Shown here: positions 7,999-18,379 of the stretch, piece after piece
How positions within the stretch are numbered: position 1 is the stretch's first letter
How the letters are laid out: every line of letters begins with the position of its first letter
Assembly (NCBI GenBank): GCA_946407635.1
Contig: CAMJOZ010000003.1
Coordinates: 1 to 55,689 of the forward strand
Length of the DNA stretch: 55,689 bases
Source of the DNA: an uncultured Caryophanales bacterium
Lineage (GTDB): Bacteria; Bacillota_I; Bacilli_A; Acholeplasmatales; Anaeroplasmataceae
Direction: 5' to 3'
Position numbers and translations under genes: made by a program
The notes under the pieces: generated by a model
Told to the model about the DNA's origin: nothing
The model's input: the letters and a program-made list of their open reading frames with translations, nothing else
Databases searched by the model: none

Positions 7999-8433
7999 TT
8001 ATATACTATAATCGTTTCCTATTTTTAATAATTCTTTATTTCTTAAGTCTTCTAATGTTACGCTATCAACATAATCATTAACTACATTATAAAATCCTTT
8101 CCAGAAATCTAATGTAGAACATATATCCTTTCTAGGACAGACATTACAATCAGTTTGAAGACATGATACTGGTGCTAAAGTACCTTCAGCACATCTAATT
8201 ATATCTCCTGCAGTGTAATCCTTTGGATTTCTAGCTAACATGTATCCACCATTGTTGCCTCTGACACTTATCAAGAATCCTCTTTTAACTAAAAGTGATA
8301 CAACCTGTTCTAAATATTTAATTGAAATATCTTGCCTTTTTGATATGTCCTTTAATGTGACAGGTCCACCTGTTGAATAAGATGCAATATCAATCATAAG
8401 CCTTAAAGCGTATCTTCCTTTTGTAGATATCAT
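7999..8433 (-). CDS. Rrf2-family regulator with a cysteine cluster (CymR/IscR-like)
   Basis: A 144-residue Rrf2 regulator. The N-terminal winged helix ([17 protein letters not shown], then [25 protein letters not shown]) is diagnostic. The C-terminal half has Cys81, Cys91, Cys96, Cys99 and Cys105 (C-x4-C-x2-C-x5-C), close to the Fe-S ligand triad of IscR. Bacillus CymR lacks such a cluster, so this protein may sense Fe-S or redox state as well as cysteine status. It lies between two cysteine-synthase genes and probably binds the two dyads at 15021-15080. Regulation of the operon is inferred from context. Confidence 0.9.
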   Translation of the reverse strand: MISTKGRYALRLMIDIASYSTGGPVTLKDISKRQDISIKYLEQVVSLLVKRGFLISVRGNNGGYMLARNPKDYTAGDIIRCAEGTLAPVSCLQTDCNVCPRKDICSTLDFWKGFYNVVNDYVDSVTLEDLRNKELLKIGNDYSI

Positions 8434-8445
8434 ATTAACTCCTCC

Positions 8446-8474
8446 ATTCCTAGCAACTTACTATGTTTATTATA
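8446..8474 (-). promoter_or_regulatory. Possible internal promoter and half operator before the Rrf2 gene
   Basis: TATAAT (8469-8474, minus strand) is followed by a degenerate version of the operator (8446-8465) that keeps the CATAGTA and TAGGAAT halves seen upstream of metY but with different spacing. No good -35 is visible. It may give extra expression of the regulator and cysK. Confidence 0.35.
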
Positions 8475-9434
8475 TCACTTTGTATCTCTTTTTAAAAGAT
8501 TTATATCAACTTCGAATAAGTCTCCAGATAAATAATGATCACCACTATCTGGTATTATAACCACAATATTGTTTTCTTTATCACTATTTTTAGCAACATC
8601 TACCGCAGCGGATAATGCCGCTCCTGCACTGATACCAATGCTTATTCCTTCAATTTGTGGTAATAACCTTGCATAATAATATGCATCCTCATCCTTGCAT
8701 TCATAAATTGAATCAATTAACGAGAAATCTAAATTCTTATTTTTTATTGCTCCACCGATTCCTTCTATCTTATGTGGCTTCCATTCCCCTTCTTTTAGAT
8801 TTTCTGTGCCTTCAGGTTCTACACCAATAATTTTAATATTTTTATTCTTTTCCTTTAAATATTTGGCACATCCACCTAATGTTCCTCCAGTACCAGCTGC
8901 CGAAACAAAATGTGTGATTTTTTTACCTAAAGCTTTATATATTTCTGGTCCAGTAGTTTTATAATGCATTAGAGGATTGTTAGGATTTTCAAATTGATTA
9001 ATAATTACAGAATTATTTATTTCTTTATTAAGCTTTATTGCAAGGTTCTTAGGACCCTGCATGGCTTCCTCCTTCGGTGTTAAATAAACTTCAGCACCAT
9101 AGCTTTTCATAAGCTTAATTCGTTCTATTGTTACCCCTTCAGGCATTATAATAATACTTTTATAACCACGAGACGCAGCTATCAATGATAGACCAATTCC
9201 AGTATTACCGCTTGTTGCTTCAATGATAGTTGAGCCTTTCTTTAATTTGCCTTCAGCTTCATAACTATCAATCATGTTTTTAGCAATTCTAGTTTTTATA
9301 GAACCACCTATATTGTAATACTCAAGCTTTACATAAATATTTGATTTAAATCCAAAATATTTTTTTAAATTATTTAATTTCAATAGTGGAGTATTTCCAA
9401 CTAATTCATTAATATTATCATAATATTTTTTCAA
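8475..9434 (-). CDS. Second cysteine-synthase-like PLP enzyme
   Basis: A 319-residue fold-type II PLP enzyme, paralogous to CysK. It has GGSIKTR with the PLP lysine (AGSVKDR in CysK), TSGNTG, GTGGTLGG and ISAGAA, so catalysis should be intact. The change D to T in the lysine loop and the different C-terminus set it apart from the cysK product. It may use another acceptor or sulfur donor, such as thiosulfate, a thiol or homocysteine (cystathionine beta-synthase-like); the sequence does not decide. It is 11 nt downstream of the ABC permease, which ties it to the imported substrate. Confidence 0.85.
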   Translation of the reverse strand: MKKYYDNINELVGNTPLLKLNNLKKYFGFKSNIYVKLEYYNIGGSIKTRIAKNMIDSYEAEGKLKKGSTIIEATSGNTGIGLSLIAASRGYKSIIIMPEGVTIERIKLMKSYGAEVYLTPKEEAMQGPKNLAIKLNKEINNSVIINQFENPNNPLMHYKTTGPEIYKALGKKITHFVSAAGTGGTLGGCAKYLKEKNKNIKIIGVEPEGTENLKEGEWKPHKIEGIGGAIKNKNLDFSLIDSIYECKDEDAYYYARLLPQIEGISIGISAGAALSAAVDVAKNSDKENNIVVIIPDSGDHYLSGDLFEVDINLLKRDTK

Positions 9435-9445
9435 AATATCACTTC

Positions 9446-10429
9446 CTAGTTATATTTCCATCTAACTATTCTAGTTTCAAGCTTTCTAACTAAAATATCA
9501 ATAATTGATACGACTACTGCTAGAACTAAAATACCTGCAAGTATCGCTCTAAAATCAAGATTTCTTTCATACATCTTTATGAAGAATCCTAATCCAGCCT
9601 TAGCACCTAGCATTTCCGCGCCTGTTAAACACAAGAATGCAGATCTTAAGCTTCTTGATAAACCAACAATAATAGCTGGGATAATATAAGGTAATATAAC
9701 CTTAAATATCATGCCAAATGTTGATATACCCATTGTTCTAGCAGCTTCTATTACTCTTCTATCAATCGATTTAACACTATTAATAGTTTGAGTTAAGGTT
9801 GGCCAAAAGACTGATGAGAATATTACAAATACTGATGCTATATAAAATGTTGGAGCTATCATTACTACATATGGTGTATAAACTAAAGGAGGAATTGGAG
9901 ATAAAATACCAGCGATAGGGGAAACTACTTCTCTAACTCTTGGAATAAATCCAGCAAGTAATCCAACAACAACACCAGATACTAAACCAATTGCTACACC
10001 AAAGAATAATAATCTAACTGATGCGAATATTCCATCAGTTACCTCTGATGATTTTTCTTTATAAATATTGAATAATCCTTCTGGTGATGGAACAAGTAAA
10101 TCATTAGTTGTCCATCCTAATTTATAACCTAATTCCCAGAATAATAGAAAACCAAACAATACTGTAAATACATCTGAAACACTTTTTTTCTTTCTAATTA
10201 CAAAAAGTATTAAATAATATACTTCAAAAATAATTAGGAATATTACATAAGTTGTTGAAGGATATATATAATCATGTTCTGTTTGATAGTCTAAAAATAA
10301 AGTTAGGAATAAATTAATTAAGAATAATGAATTAACTATAATAAAGCCTAGTAATAGTTTTTTTAATCCACCATCTTTAAATTTTAAAGAGGCATATCTT
10401 CTTTTAAAGAAATCTTTTATCTTTTCCAT
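9446..10429 (-). CDS. ABC transporter permease, SsuC/TauC type
   Basis: A 327-residue membrane protein. The C-terminal 250 residues are a binding-protein-dependent permease with the cytoplasmic EAA loop (EAARTMGISTFGMIFKVILP). Before it are two or three extra hydrophobic segments (about residues 24-45, 60-78 and 84-105), making it longer than the usual 250-270 residue SsuC. It shares a TAATG overlap with the ATPase gene. Nitrate/sulfonate/taurine is the family range; the sulfur neighbours favour an organosulfur substrate. Confidence 0.86.
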   Translation of the reverse strand: MEKIKDFFKRRYASLKFKDGGLKKLLLGFIIVNSLFLINLFLTLFLDYQTEHDYIYPSTTYVIFLIIFEVYYLILFVIRKKKSVSDVFTVLFGFLLFWELGYKLGWTTNDLLVPSPEGLFNIYKEKSSEVTDGIFASVRLLFFGVAIGLVSGVVVGLLAGFIPRVREVVSPIAGILSPIPPLVYTPYVVMIAPTFYIASVFVIFSSVFWPTLTQTINSVKSIDRRVIEAARTMGISTFGMIFKVILPYIIPAIIVGLSRSLRSAFLCLTGAEMLGAKAGLGFFIKMYERNLDFRAILAGILVLAVVVSIIDILVRKLETRIVRWKYN

Positions 10430-11223
10430 TACAACATCGCCTCCTCATAAATATCATCCTTGATTCTATCGTAGAATAATGAGAATAATTTTTTATACAA
10501 GGCTTGATATTCAGAAGTACTAACAAGTTCTTCTCTTTTTCTTGGTGTCTTTAAATTTACTTCAAGCTCTTCTTTGATTTTTCCTGGTTCCATTACAAAT
10601 ATTCTATCAGCCAACAGTAATGCCTCATCAATATCATGAGTAACAAATATTACTGTTTTTTTATTTTCTTTAGATAGCTTTAATACTAATTCTTGTAGCT
10701 CTAATCTTAATTTGGGATCAATCGCTCCAAATGGTTCATCCATTAATAATATATCTGATTCTAGTGCTAATGCTCTAGCAACAGCAACTCTTTGTTGCAT
10801 ACCACCAGATAATTCATTTGGATATTTATCTTTAGCTTCAAATAATTCAACTGATTTTAAATAATTATTTGCTAGCTCGTCTCTTTCTTTTTTAGAATAT
10901 TTTTTACCAGATTGCTTTATTCCAAATAATACATTTCCTTTAGCTGTAAGCCATGGGAATAATGAATAATGCTGGAATACCACTGCCCTATCTACACCAG
11001 GTCCTAAAACCTCGTTAGAATCAATCAATAATCTACCTTTAGTTGGTTTATTAAGTCCACTTAAAATAGAAAGCAATGTAGACTTACCACAACCTGAATT
11101 TCCTAACAAGCAAATAAATTCACCTTCATCAATATTAATATTAATATCATTTAATGCAGGAAACTTTGTCTTTTTTCCTTCATATTCAAAGCTTACATGC
11201 TCTATTTCTATTTTATGAGCCAT
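10429..11223 (-). CDS. ABC transporter ATP-binding protein, SsuB/TauB type
   Basis: A 264-residue ATPase with Walker A GNSGCGKST, Q-loop VFQHYSLFPW, signature LSGGMQQR, Walker B ILLMDEPF and the switch His in FVTHD. VFQHYSLFPWLTA is characteristic of the nitrate/sulfonate/taurine subfamily. It energises uptake with the adjacent permease and the lipoprotein at 12467-13537. Confidence 0.92.
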   Translation of the reverse strand: MAHKIEIEHVSFEYEGKKTKFPALNDININIDEGEFICLLGNSGCGKSTLLSILSGLNKPTKGRLLIDSNEVLGPGVDRAVVFQHYSLFPWLTAKGNVLFGIKQSGKKYSKKERDELANNYLKSVELFEAKDKYPNELSGGMQQRVAVARALALESDILLMDEPFGAIDPKLRLELQELVLKLSKENKKTVIFVTHDIDEALLLADRIFVMEPGKIKEELEVNLKTPRKREELVSTSEYQALYKKLFSLFYDRIKDDIYEEAML

Positions 11224-11231
11224 AATATCAC

Positions 11232-12467
11232 CTACTCATTTAACAAAAATAATGAATCTCGAACTGTTGTTAAATCATCGTGACCAGGATAAATATAATA
11301 ATTTTCAGGATATGATAATAACTTTTTTAAAGTATTTTTCATATCTTCATCATTTCCTGTTGGATATGTTGTCATTGCATGTCTACCTTTAAAAATAGTA
11401 TCACCTGAGAATATCGCATGTGATATTAAATATGATGTAGCTCCCTTTTGATGTCCAGGAGTCGCAACAACCTTAATCTTTTTACCAATAATTTCGATTT
11501 CATCATTATCATTCACATGAATTATATTCAAATCTCCTTTTTTGAAAGGAGGATTTTGATCAATCATATAATATGAAGTTATATTTCTATCATATATTTG
11601 TCTTTCAGTTTCTTCTGACATATAAATAGGAATATCAGACCCGATAAAATATTTTAATCCATCTATATGATCCATGTGAGAATGTGTGATAAATATACCT
11701 TTTAATGTATATCTATCATTTATAAACTTTAATGCTTTATCAAATTCAAATGATGTATCAATTATGATTGCTTCATCATTATTTGAAATTAGATAAACAT
11801 TTGTATCAATTCTAAATCCTTTTCCATATGTGAATAATTCAATATTTAAATCCTTTAAAAATTTTAAATCTTGAACTAAGACATTTTCATAATGTCCAGG
11901 ATAAATAGTGTAATCATCTGGATATGATAAAATTCTATCAACACTAGATAGCATTTCAACATGATTACCACCATAATAAGTTGTCATTCCATGTCTTCCA
12001 GGAAATAGTGTATCTCCTGAAAAAATTGCTTTTAAGCTATCAATAACAAATGTTGTTGAACCTTTTGTATGCCCTCTAGTAATTAAAAATTTAATGTCAT
12101 ATCCAATTATTTTTTTAACTTCGTTATCTTCTACTACAATTATATTTAAATTATTATTTCTAAAAGGACTGTCCTCGCCAATTATATAATATGAAGAGGC
12201 TCTAGAATCACTAAGAGCCTCTTTAGTTTCTTTTGACATATAGATTGGAATATTTGTTCCTTCAAAAAACTTTAATCCATCTATATGATCTATGTGGGAA
12301 TGTGTTATTAATACTGCTTTGATATTATATTTTTTAGTAATTTCTTTATATAAATTATCAAATTTGTATGTTGTATCAATTAATATTGATTCATTATTAT
12401 CATTTGTAACAACATAAACATCAGTTATAATTCCACATTCAGTACCACTATAATACTTATCAATCAT
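11232..12467 (-). CDS. Fused tandem metallo-beta-lactamase-fold hydrolase
   Basis: A 411-residue protein made of two complete glyoxalase-II-like MBL domains (about 1-208 and 209-411). Both halves keep every metal ligand: THSHIDH (56-61), His133, Asp152 and His192 in the first; THSHMDH (262-267), His339, Asp356 and His396 in the second. Both also share an unusual loop, GRHGMTTY / GRHAMTTY, after SGDT. The halves are clearly related, so this is an internal duplication and fusion. No signal peptide is seen, so it is cytoplasmic. It lies between the substrate-binding lipoprotein (TAATG overlap) and the ATPase, so it probably acts on the imported sulfur compound or its product; thioester hydrolysis or persulfide chemistry is conjecture. 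A second, single-domain relative is at 31188-31799. Confidence 0.85.
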   Translation of the reverse strand: MIDKYYSGTECGIITDVYVVTNDNNESILIDTTYKFDNLYKEITKKYNIKAVLITHSHIDHIDGLKFFEGTNIPIYMSKETKEALSDSRASSYYIIGEDSPFRNNNLNIIVVEDNEVKKIIGYDIKFLITRGHTKGSTTFVIDSLKAIFSGDTLFPGRHGMTTYYGGNHVEMLSSVDRILSYPDDYTIYPGHYENVLVQDLKFLKDLNIELFTYGKGFRIDTNVYLISNNDEAIIIDTSFEFDKALKFINDRYTLKGIFITHSHMDHIDGLKYFIGSDIPIYMSEETERQIYDRNITSYYMIDQNPPFKKGDLNIIHVNDNDEIEIIGKKIKVVATPGHQKGATSYLISHAIFSGDTIFKGRHAMTTYPTGNDEDMKNTLKKLLSYPENYYIYPGHDDLTTVRDSLFLLNE

Positions 12468-13537
12468 TATAGATTTTGAGTATTATATAATGCGAGCTTA
12501 TCCTTTAAATATTGACTATTTGGATTTTCTTTAATTAAAGAATCTAATGCATCCTTATAAATTGTAGTATCTATATTGTTTTCAATATGAACCTTAGACA
12601 AATCAGCATTGCCAAAGAATCCTATTTCAGCTGCAGAATTATAATATTGAATAATTCCTTTTTTATTTGGATCTGCAGATAATTTAGATGCAGTATGGAA
12701 TAAATAATTATCAACATATGTTGTTGTTTGTCCAGTGAAATGAGCAACCTTTTCTAATACATCTTGTCTATTATCTTCATTTTCAATATATTCCCATGCT
12801 TTAATTCTAGCTCTTTCTAATTTAACAAAAGCATCTCTTTTTTGTTCAATTTTAGCTGGAGTTGTTGTTTCACGGCAGCATACATAATTTGGTACTAACT
12901 CACCTGTCCAATATAAACGCTTAAGATTAGGAATACCTGATTCATATGAAGCCATTGCACTATCAGAAATAAATGCTACATCTATATCACCTTTAGCAGC
13001 TGCTTGAGCTGCTAATAATGGAGTATCATATATTTTTTCTTCTATTGTTGAAAAATCAATATTTGGATAATTTTCTTTAATATATTGTCTACCAATAATC
13101 CAAGCTTGTTCATCAGCCTTCATACCAATTTTGATATTGTTATAATTATTAAAATCTAAGAAAGTATTATATTTATCAGTTGATGTGAATAAAGCTCCAC
13201 CTTCTGATGCTGTACCAGCTATAATTCTTAAATCTTCACCACGAGCTATTGCTGATAAATGTTGAGGGAAACCAGTAGATAAGATATCTAACTCGTTACT
13301 ATTCTTCTTTAATGCTGCAAAAGCTTCATTAAATCCGATATTAACGTATTCAAGCTTAATACCTTCTTCTTTAATATAACCTAATTCATCAGCAACTTGT
13401 GTTATTGCACTTCTAGCTGCACCTTTAAAATATGAATAATATATAGTGTTATTCTCACTACCATTTGAACATGAAGTAACACCAACGATACCTACTAAGC
13501 CTAATGCTGCGCCAAATAATTTTCTTCTTATACTCAT
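12467..13537 (-). CDS. Substrate-binding lipoprotein of the sulfur ABC transporter (SsuA/TauA, NMT1-like)
   Basis: A 356-residue lipoprotein with signal peptide and lipobox VTSC (Cys23). The mature part resembles the NMT1/SsuA/TauA family: YYSYFKGAARSAITQVADELGY at the N-terminus, IGFNEAFAALKKNSNELDIL, and an internal GMKADEQAWIIGRQYI segment. It starts 19 nt after metY ends and overlaps the MBL gene by one base. It should deliver an oxidised or organic sulfur compound to the permease. No sulfonate monooxygenase is present in the window, so simple alkanesulfonate use is not supported. Confidence 0.88.
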   Translation of the reverse strand: MSIRRKLFGAALGLVGIVGVTSCSNGSENNTIYYSYFKGAARSAITQVADELGYIKEEGIKLEYVNIGFNEAFAALKKNSNELDILSTGFPQHLSAIARGEDLRIIAGTASEGGALFTSTDKYNTFLDFNNYNNIKIGMKADEQAWIIGRQYIKENYPNIDFSTIEEKIYDTPLLAAQAAAKGDIDVAFISDSAMASYESGIPNLKRLYWTGELVPNYVCCRETTTPAKIEQKRDAFVKLERARIKAWEYIENEDNRQDVLEKVAHFTGQTTTYVDNYLFHTASKLSADPNKKGIIQYYNSAAEIGFFGNADLSKVHIENNIDTTIYKDALDSLIKENPNSQYLKDKLALYNTQNL

Positions 13538-13556
13538 TTTAATCTCTCCTAAAAAA

Positions 13557-14843
13557 CTAAATTGCTTTTAAAGCACTATCAATATCATCTAAGATATCAT
13601 CAATGTGCTCAGTACCAATTGATACTCTGACTGTATTTCTATAAATACCAACTTCTTCTAATTCCTTATCAGATAATTCTGCATGTGTTGTAGAAGCTGG
13701 ATGAATTACTAATGACTTAACATCACCTACATTTGCAAGTAATGAGAATAATTGTAAATTATCAATAAACTTCTTTGTTTTAGCCTCATCACCATTAACT
13801 TCAAATGTGAAGATTGTACCTCCACCATTAGGGAAATACTTCTTATATAATTCTTGTTGTTTCTTATCTTTAGAAACAGCTGGATGATGTACTGCTTTAA
13901 TCTTTGGATTGTTAGCTAAGAATTTTGCAACCTTGATTGCATTTTCTGTATGACGCTCAACTCTTAAAGATAATGTTTCAAGTCCTTGTAATGCAACAAA
14001 CGCATTAACTGGTGAAATTGAAGCACCTGTATCACGAAGTAAGATAGCTCTAATATATACAGCGAATGCTGCTGCGCCAACTGCCTTTGTGAAAGATACA
14101 CCATGATAAGATACATTTGGTTCAACAAATTGAGGGAACTTTCCACTCTTTTCCCAATCAAATTTACCTGAATCAACGATTACACCACCAAGTGCTGTAC
14201 CATGACCAACTATAAATTTAGTTGCTGAATGAACAACGATATCTGCACCATGCTCAATTGGTCTAATTAAATAAGGTGTACCAAATGTATTATCTATTAC
14301 AAGTGGAATATTGTGCTTATGTGCTACTTTAGCTATTTCTTCAATATCTACAACATCACTTCTTGGATTACCTAATGTTTCAATGAAAATAGCTTTTGTA
14401 TTAGCCTTAACAGCCTTATCAAAATTCTTAGGATCACTTGCTTCAACGAATGTTGTAGTGATTCCATAATTCTTTAATGTATGTTCTAATAAATTGTATG
14501 TACCACCATAAACATTGTTAGCTGCTACGATATGATCACCGCTACCTGCAAGTGCTATAATTGAATATGTTACTGCAGCTGCACCAGATGCTACAGCTAA
14601 TGCTGCTACACCACCTTCTAAAGCTGCTACTCTTTTTTCAAATACATCTTGTGTTGGATTTGTTAATCTACCATAAATATTTCCAGCATTTCTTAAACCA
14701 AATCTATCTTCTGCTACTTTAGTATCATCAAATACATATGATGATGTTAAATAAATTGGTACTGCTCTAGCACCAGTTGCGCTATCAGGATTTTCCTGAC
14801 CTACATGTAATTGTAATGTTTCGAATTTATAATTTTTACTCAT
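13557..14843 (-). CDS. metY: O-acetylhomoserine sulfhydrylase
   Basis: A 428-residue PLP enzyme of the Cys/Met metabolism family that makes homocysteine from O-acetylhomoserine and sulfide. The PLP lysine lies in SATKFIVGHG (about residue 210). VHVGQE-like FETLQLHVGQENPDSATGARAVPIY at the N-terminus and the length fit MetY rather than MetB or MetC (about 380-400 residues). AAGGAG precedes the ATG. It is the first full gene of the sulfur operon, after the leader ORF. Its product homocysteine is the substrate of MetH at 728-3079. Confidence 0.94.
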   Translation of the reverse strand: MSKNYKFETLQLHVGQENPDSATGARAVPIYLTSSYVFDDTKVAEDRFGLRNAGNIYGRLTNPTQDVFEKRVAALEGGVAALAVASGAAAVTYSIIALAGSGDHIVAANNVYGGTYNLLEHTLKNYGITTTFVEASDPKNFDKAVKANTKAIFIETLGNPRSDVVDIEEIAKVAHKHNIPLVIDNTFGTPYLIRPIEHGADIVVHSATKFIVGHGTALGGVIVDSGKFDWEKSGKFPQFVEPNVSYHGVSFTKAVGAAAFAVYIRAILLRDTGASISPVNAFVALQGLETLSLRVERHTENAIKVAKFLANNPKIKAVHHPAVSKDKKQQELYKKYFPNGGGTIFTFEVNGDEAKTKKFIDNLQLFSLLANVGDVKSLVIHPASTTHAELSDKELEEVGIYRNTVRVSIGTEHIDDILDDIDSALKAI

Positions 14844-14901
14844 TGTTAATTTTCTCCTTAAATATCTATAATTAATTTTCTTTTATTTTTTTATCATGTA
14901 A

Positions 14902-15000
14902 TTAATTATTGTCACACATGATATTATGACATCGCTTATCATTAATACTCATGCTACACATTCGGAAAACCATCCTTTTTCTTAAATTTACAATACTCAT
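14902..15000 (-). CDS. Short Met/Cys-rich leader peptide ORF upstream of metY
   Basis: A 32-codon frame with ATG at 15000 and TAA at 14902. GAGGTGATATT before the ATG is a very strong ribosome binding site. The peptide has five Met and three Cys (MCSM at 14-17, RC at 23-24 and MC at 28-29), unusual for such a short sequence. It lies wholly in the 5' leader between the promoter at 15021-15080 and metY. This fits a leader peptide that senses Met or Cys charging, or a small protein. No classical attenuator with a T-run is seen, but two alternative helices overlap the last codons: TGTCA/TGACA (about 14910-14931) and ATCATGT/ACATGAT (about 14893-14922). Function is inference. Confidence 0.6.
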   Translation of the reverse strand: MSIVNLRKRMVFRMCSMSINDKRCHNIMCDNN

Positions 15001-15020
15001 AATATCACCTCTTTTTTAAT

Positions 15021-15080
15021 TCCTACTATTTAACTAGGATAGCTGTATTATACTTTACTATTCCTACTATGTCAATAGGA
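15021..15080 (-). promoter_or_regulatory. Sulfur-operon promoter flanked by two operator dyads
   Basis: On the minus strand, TTGACA (15070-15075), 17 bp and TATAAT (15047-15052) form a perfect consensus promoter. Two 19-bp dyads of the form TCCTA-N9-TAGGA flank it: 15062-15080 covers the -35 and 15021-15039 covers the start region. On the plus strand both begin TCCTACTAT. Their centres are 41 bp apart, about four helical turns, so two repressor dimers would sit on one face. The TCCTA/TAGGA halves resemble Rrf2-family sites, and the operon encodes an Rrf2 protein. Confidence 0.8.
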
Positions 15081-15142
15081 TTTATGTAATTTATTTAAAT
15101 ATTTTTAATTAAATACTATGTATTTAAAATTATGAGAAAATA

Positions 15143-15171
15143 AAAAACATGGTCGATAAAACCATGTTTTT
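15143..15171. terminator. Terminator at the end of the atp operon
   Basis: An 11-bp perfect stem AAAAACATGGT / ACCATGTTTTT with a 7-nt loop. On the minus strand it lies 16 nt after the DUF1653 stop and is T-rich on its 3' side. Because both arms end in A or T runs it may work in both directions. Confidence 0.85.
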
Positions 15172-15186
15172 GTAAAATTATTTTAG

Positions 15187-15447
15187 TTATTTTTTATTAA
15201 ATTTATTGGCTACAGATTCAATATTTTGTTCTTCAAATCTATATTTTTGAGATACATCAGGATATTTATTATGATCAACCTCAGATAAAAACATATCTAA
15301 AGGTCTTACCCATAATGTTCCATCACCATATAATCTTCTATAAACAACCATTTTTTCTTTTGTTTCACTATCGAAAGCAATTTCTTCAACTAAATAATAA
15401 TCGCCTTTAAAATGCTTATAAATGCCATGTATTTTAATTTCTCTCAT
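15187..15447 (-). CDS. DUF1653 family protein
   Basis: An 86-residue protein matching DUF1653: GIYKHFKGDYYLVEEIA, SETKEKMVVYRRLYGDGTLWVRPLDMFLSEV. The family is widespread in Bacteria; its function is unknown. The start is the only in-frame ATG (15447); an upstream TTG would lengthen the product by eight residues. It is the last gene of the atp operon before the terminator. Confidence 0.85.
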   Translation of the reverse strand: MREIKIHGIYKHFKGDYYLVEEIAFDSETKEKMVVYRRLYGDGTLWVRPLDMFLSEVDHNKYPDVSQKYRFEEQNIESVANKFNKK

Positions 15448-15460
15448 ATAACCAATCCAA

Positions 15461-15685
15461 TTAAGATACAAATTGTGTGTTTGAAACCAAACCCATAATT
15501 CCTGATGTGACTAAATAAGCAATTATTATGGCTAAGAATACTTGAAATATTCTAATAGGCCAAATTGCACCTTGCTTAAATAGTTTTTCTACATTTATAT
15601 TTAAAACAATATAATATGCTAATAATAATACAATTAAAAATACTGTAGTATATATTAGATTATGTACATTAATATCAAGTAACAT
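15461..15685 (-). CDS. DUF1146 small membrane protein (YwzB-like)
   Basis: A 74-residue protein with two transmembrane segments (about 10-28 and 45-67) and the WPIRIFQVFLAI segment typical of DUF1146/YwzB. In many Bacilli this gene lies directly after atpC, as here (2 nt from atpC). Its function is unknown; location suggests a link to the ATP synthase or the membrane. Confidence 0.82.
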   Translation of the reverse strand: MLLDINVHNLIYTTVFLIVLLLAYYIVLNINVEKLFKQGAIWPIRIFQVFLAIIIAYLVTSGIMGLVSNTQFVS

Positions 15686-15687
15686 AA

Positions 15688-16079
15688 TTATAATTGACCT
15701 GCCTTAGCATTTTTTAAATGTTCACTTAATTCTTTTTCTTTTTGAGTAAAATCTACTGCTTCTTTCTTATTTCGTTCTTTTCTTTCAGCTCTTACTGATT
15801 CTAGATGTTGCTTTGCAGATTCAGCAGTTCTACCAATATGTGCTTCTTGAACTAAAACTTGAGCTTTATTATCATGAAATTCAAAAATACCACTAACTAA
15901 TGTTACAAATAATTCATCAGAACCCTTAACTAGCTTAATATATCCTTCATCCATAACTGAAACAACAGGAACGTGATCAGCCATTACAGCATATTCACCA
16001 TCAGAAGTTGAGTGAACTACTACATAATCAACTTCTTCATTATAAAGATTTCCATTATGTGTTGATACTACAATTTCCA

Positions 16080-16080
<1 letters not shown>
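15688..16080 (-). CDS. atpC: ATP synthase F1 epsilon subunit
   Basis: A 130-residue subunit with an N-terminal beta sandwich (VVSTHNGNLYNEEVDYVVVHSTSDGEYAVMADHVPVV-like region) and a C-terminal helical hairpin rich in Ala, Lys and Glu. It couples the rotor shaft to the c-ring and can restrain ATP hydrolysis. It overlaps the atpD stop by one base. Confidence 0.93.
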
Positions 16081-18360
<2,280 letters not shown>

Positions 18361-18379
18361 AAGTTACCCCTCCTAAAGC

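Noticed and set aside
14844-15020. SAM-I or T-box riboswitch upstream of metY
   Set aside because: The leader lacks a terminator with T-run, the T-box sequence and the kink-turn pattern; it is mostly occupied by the short ORF.
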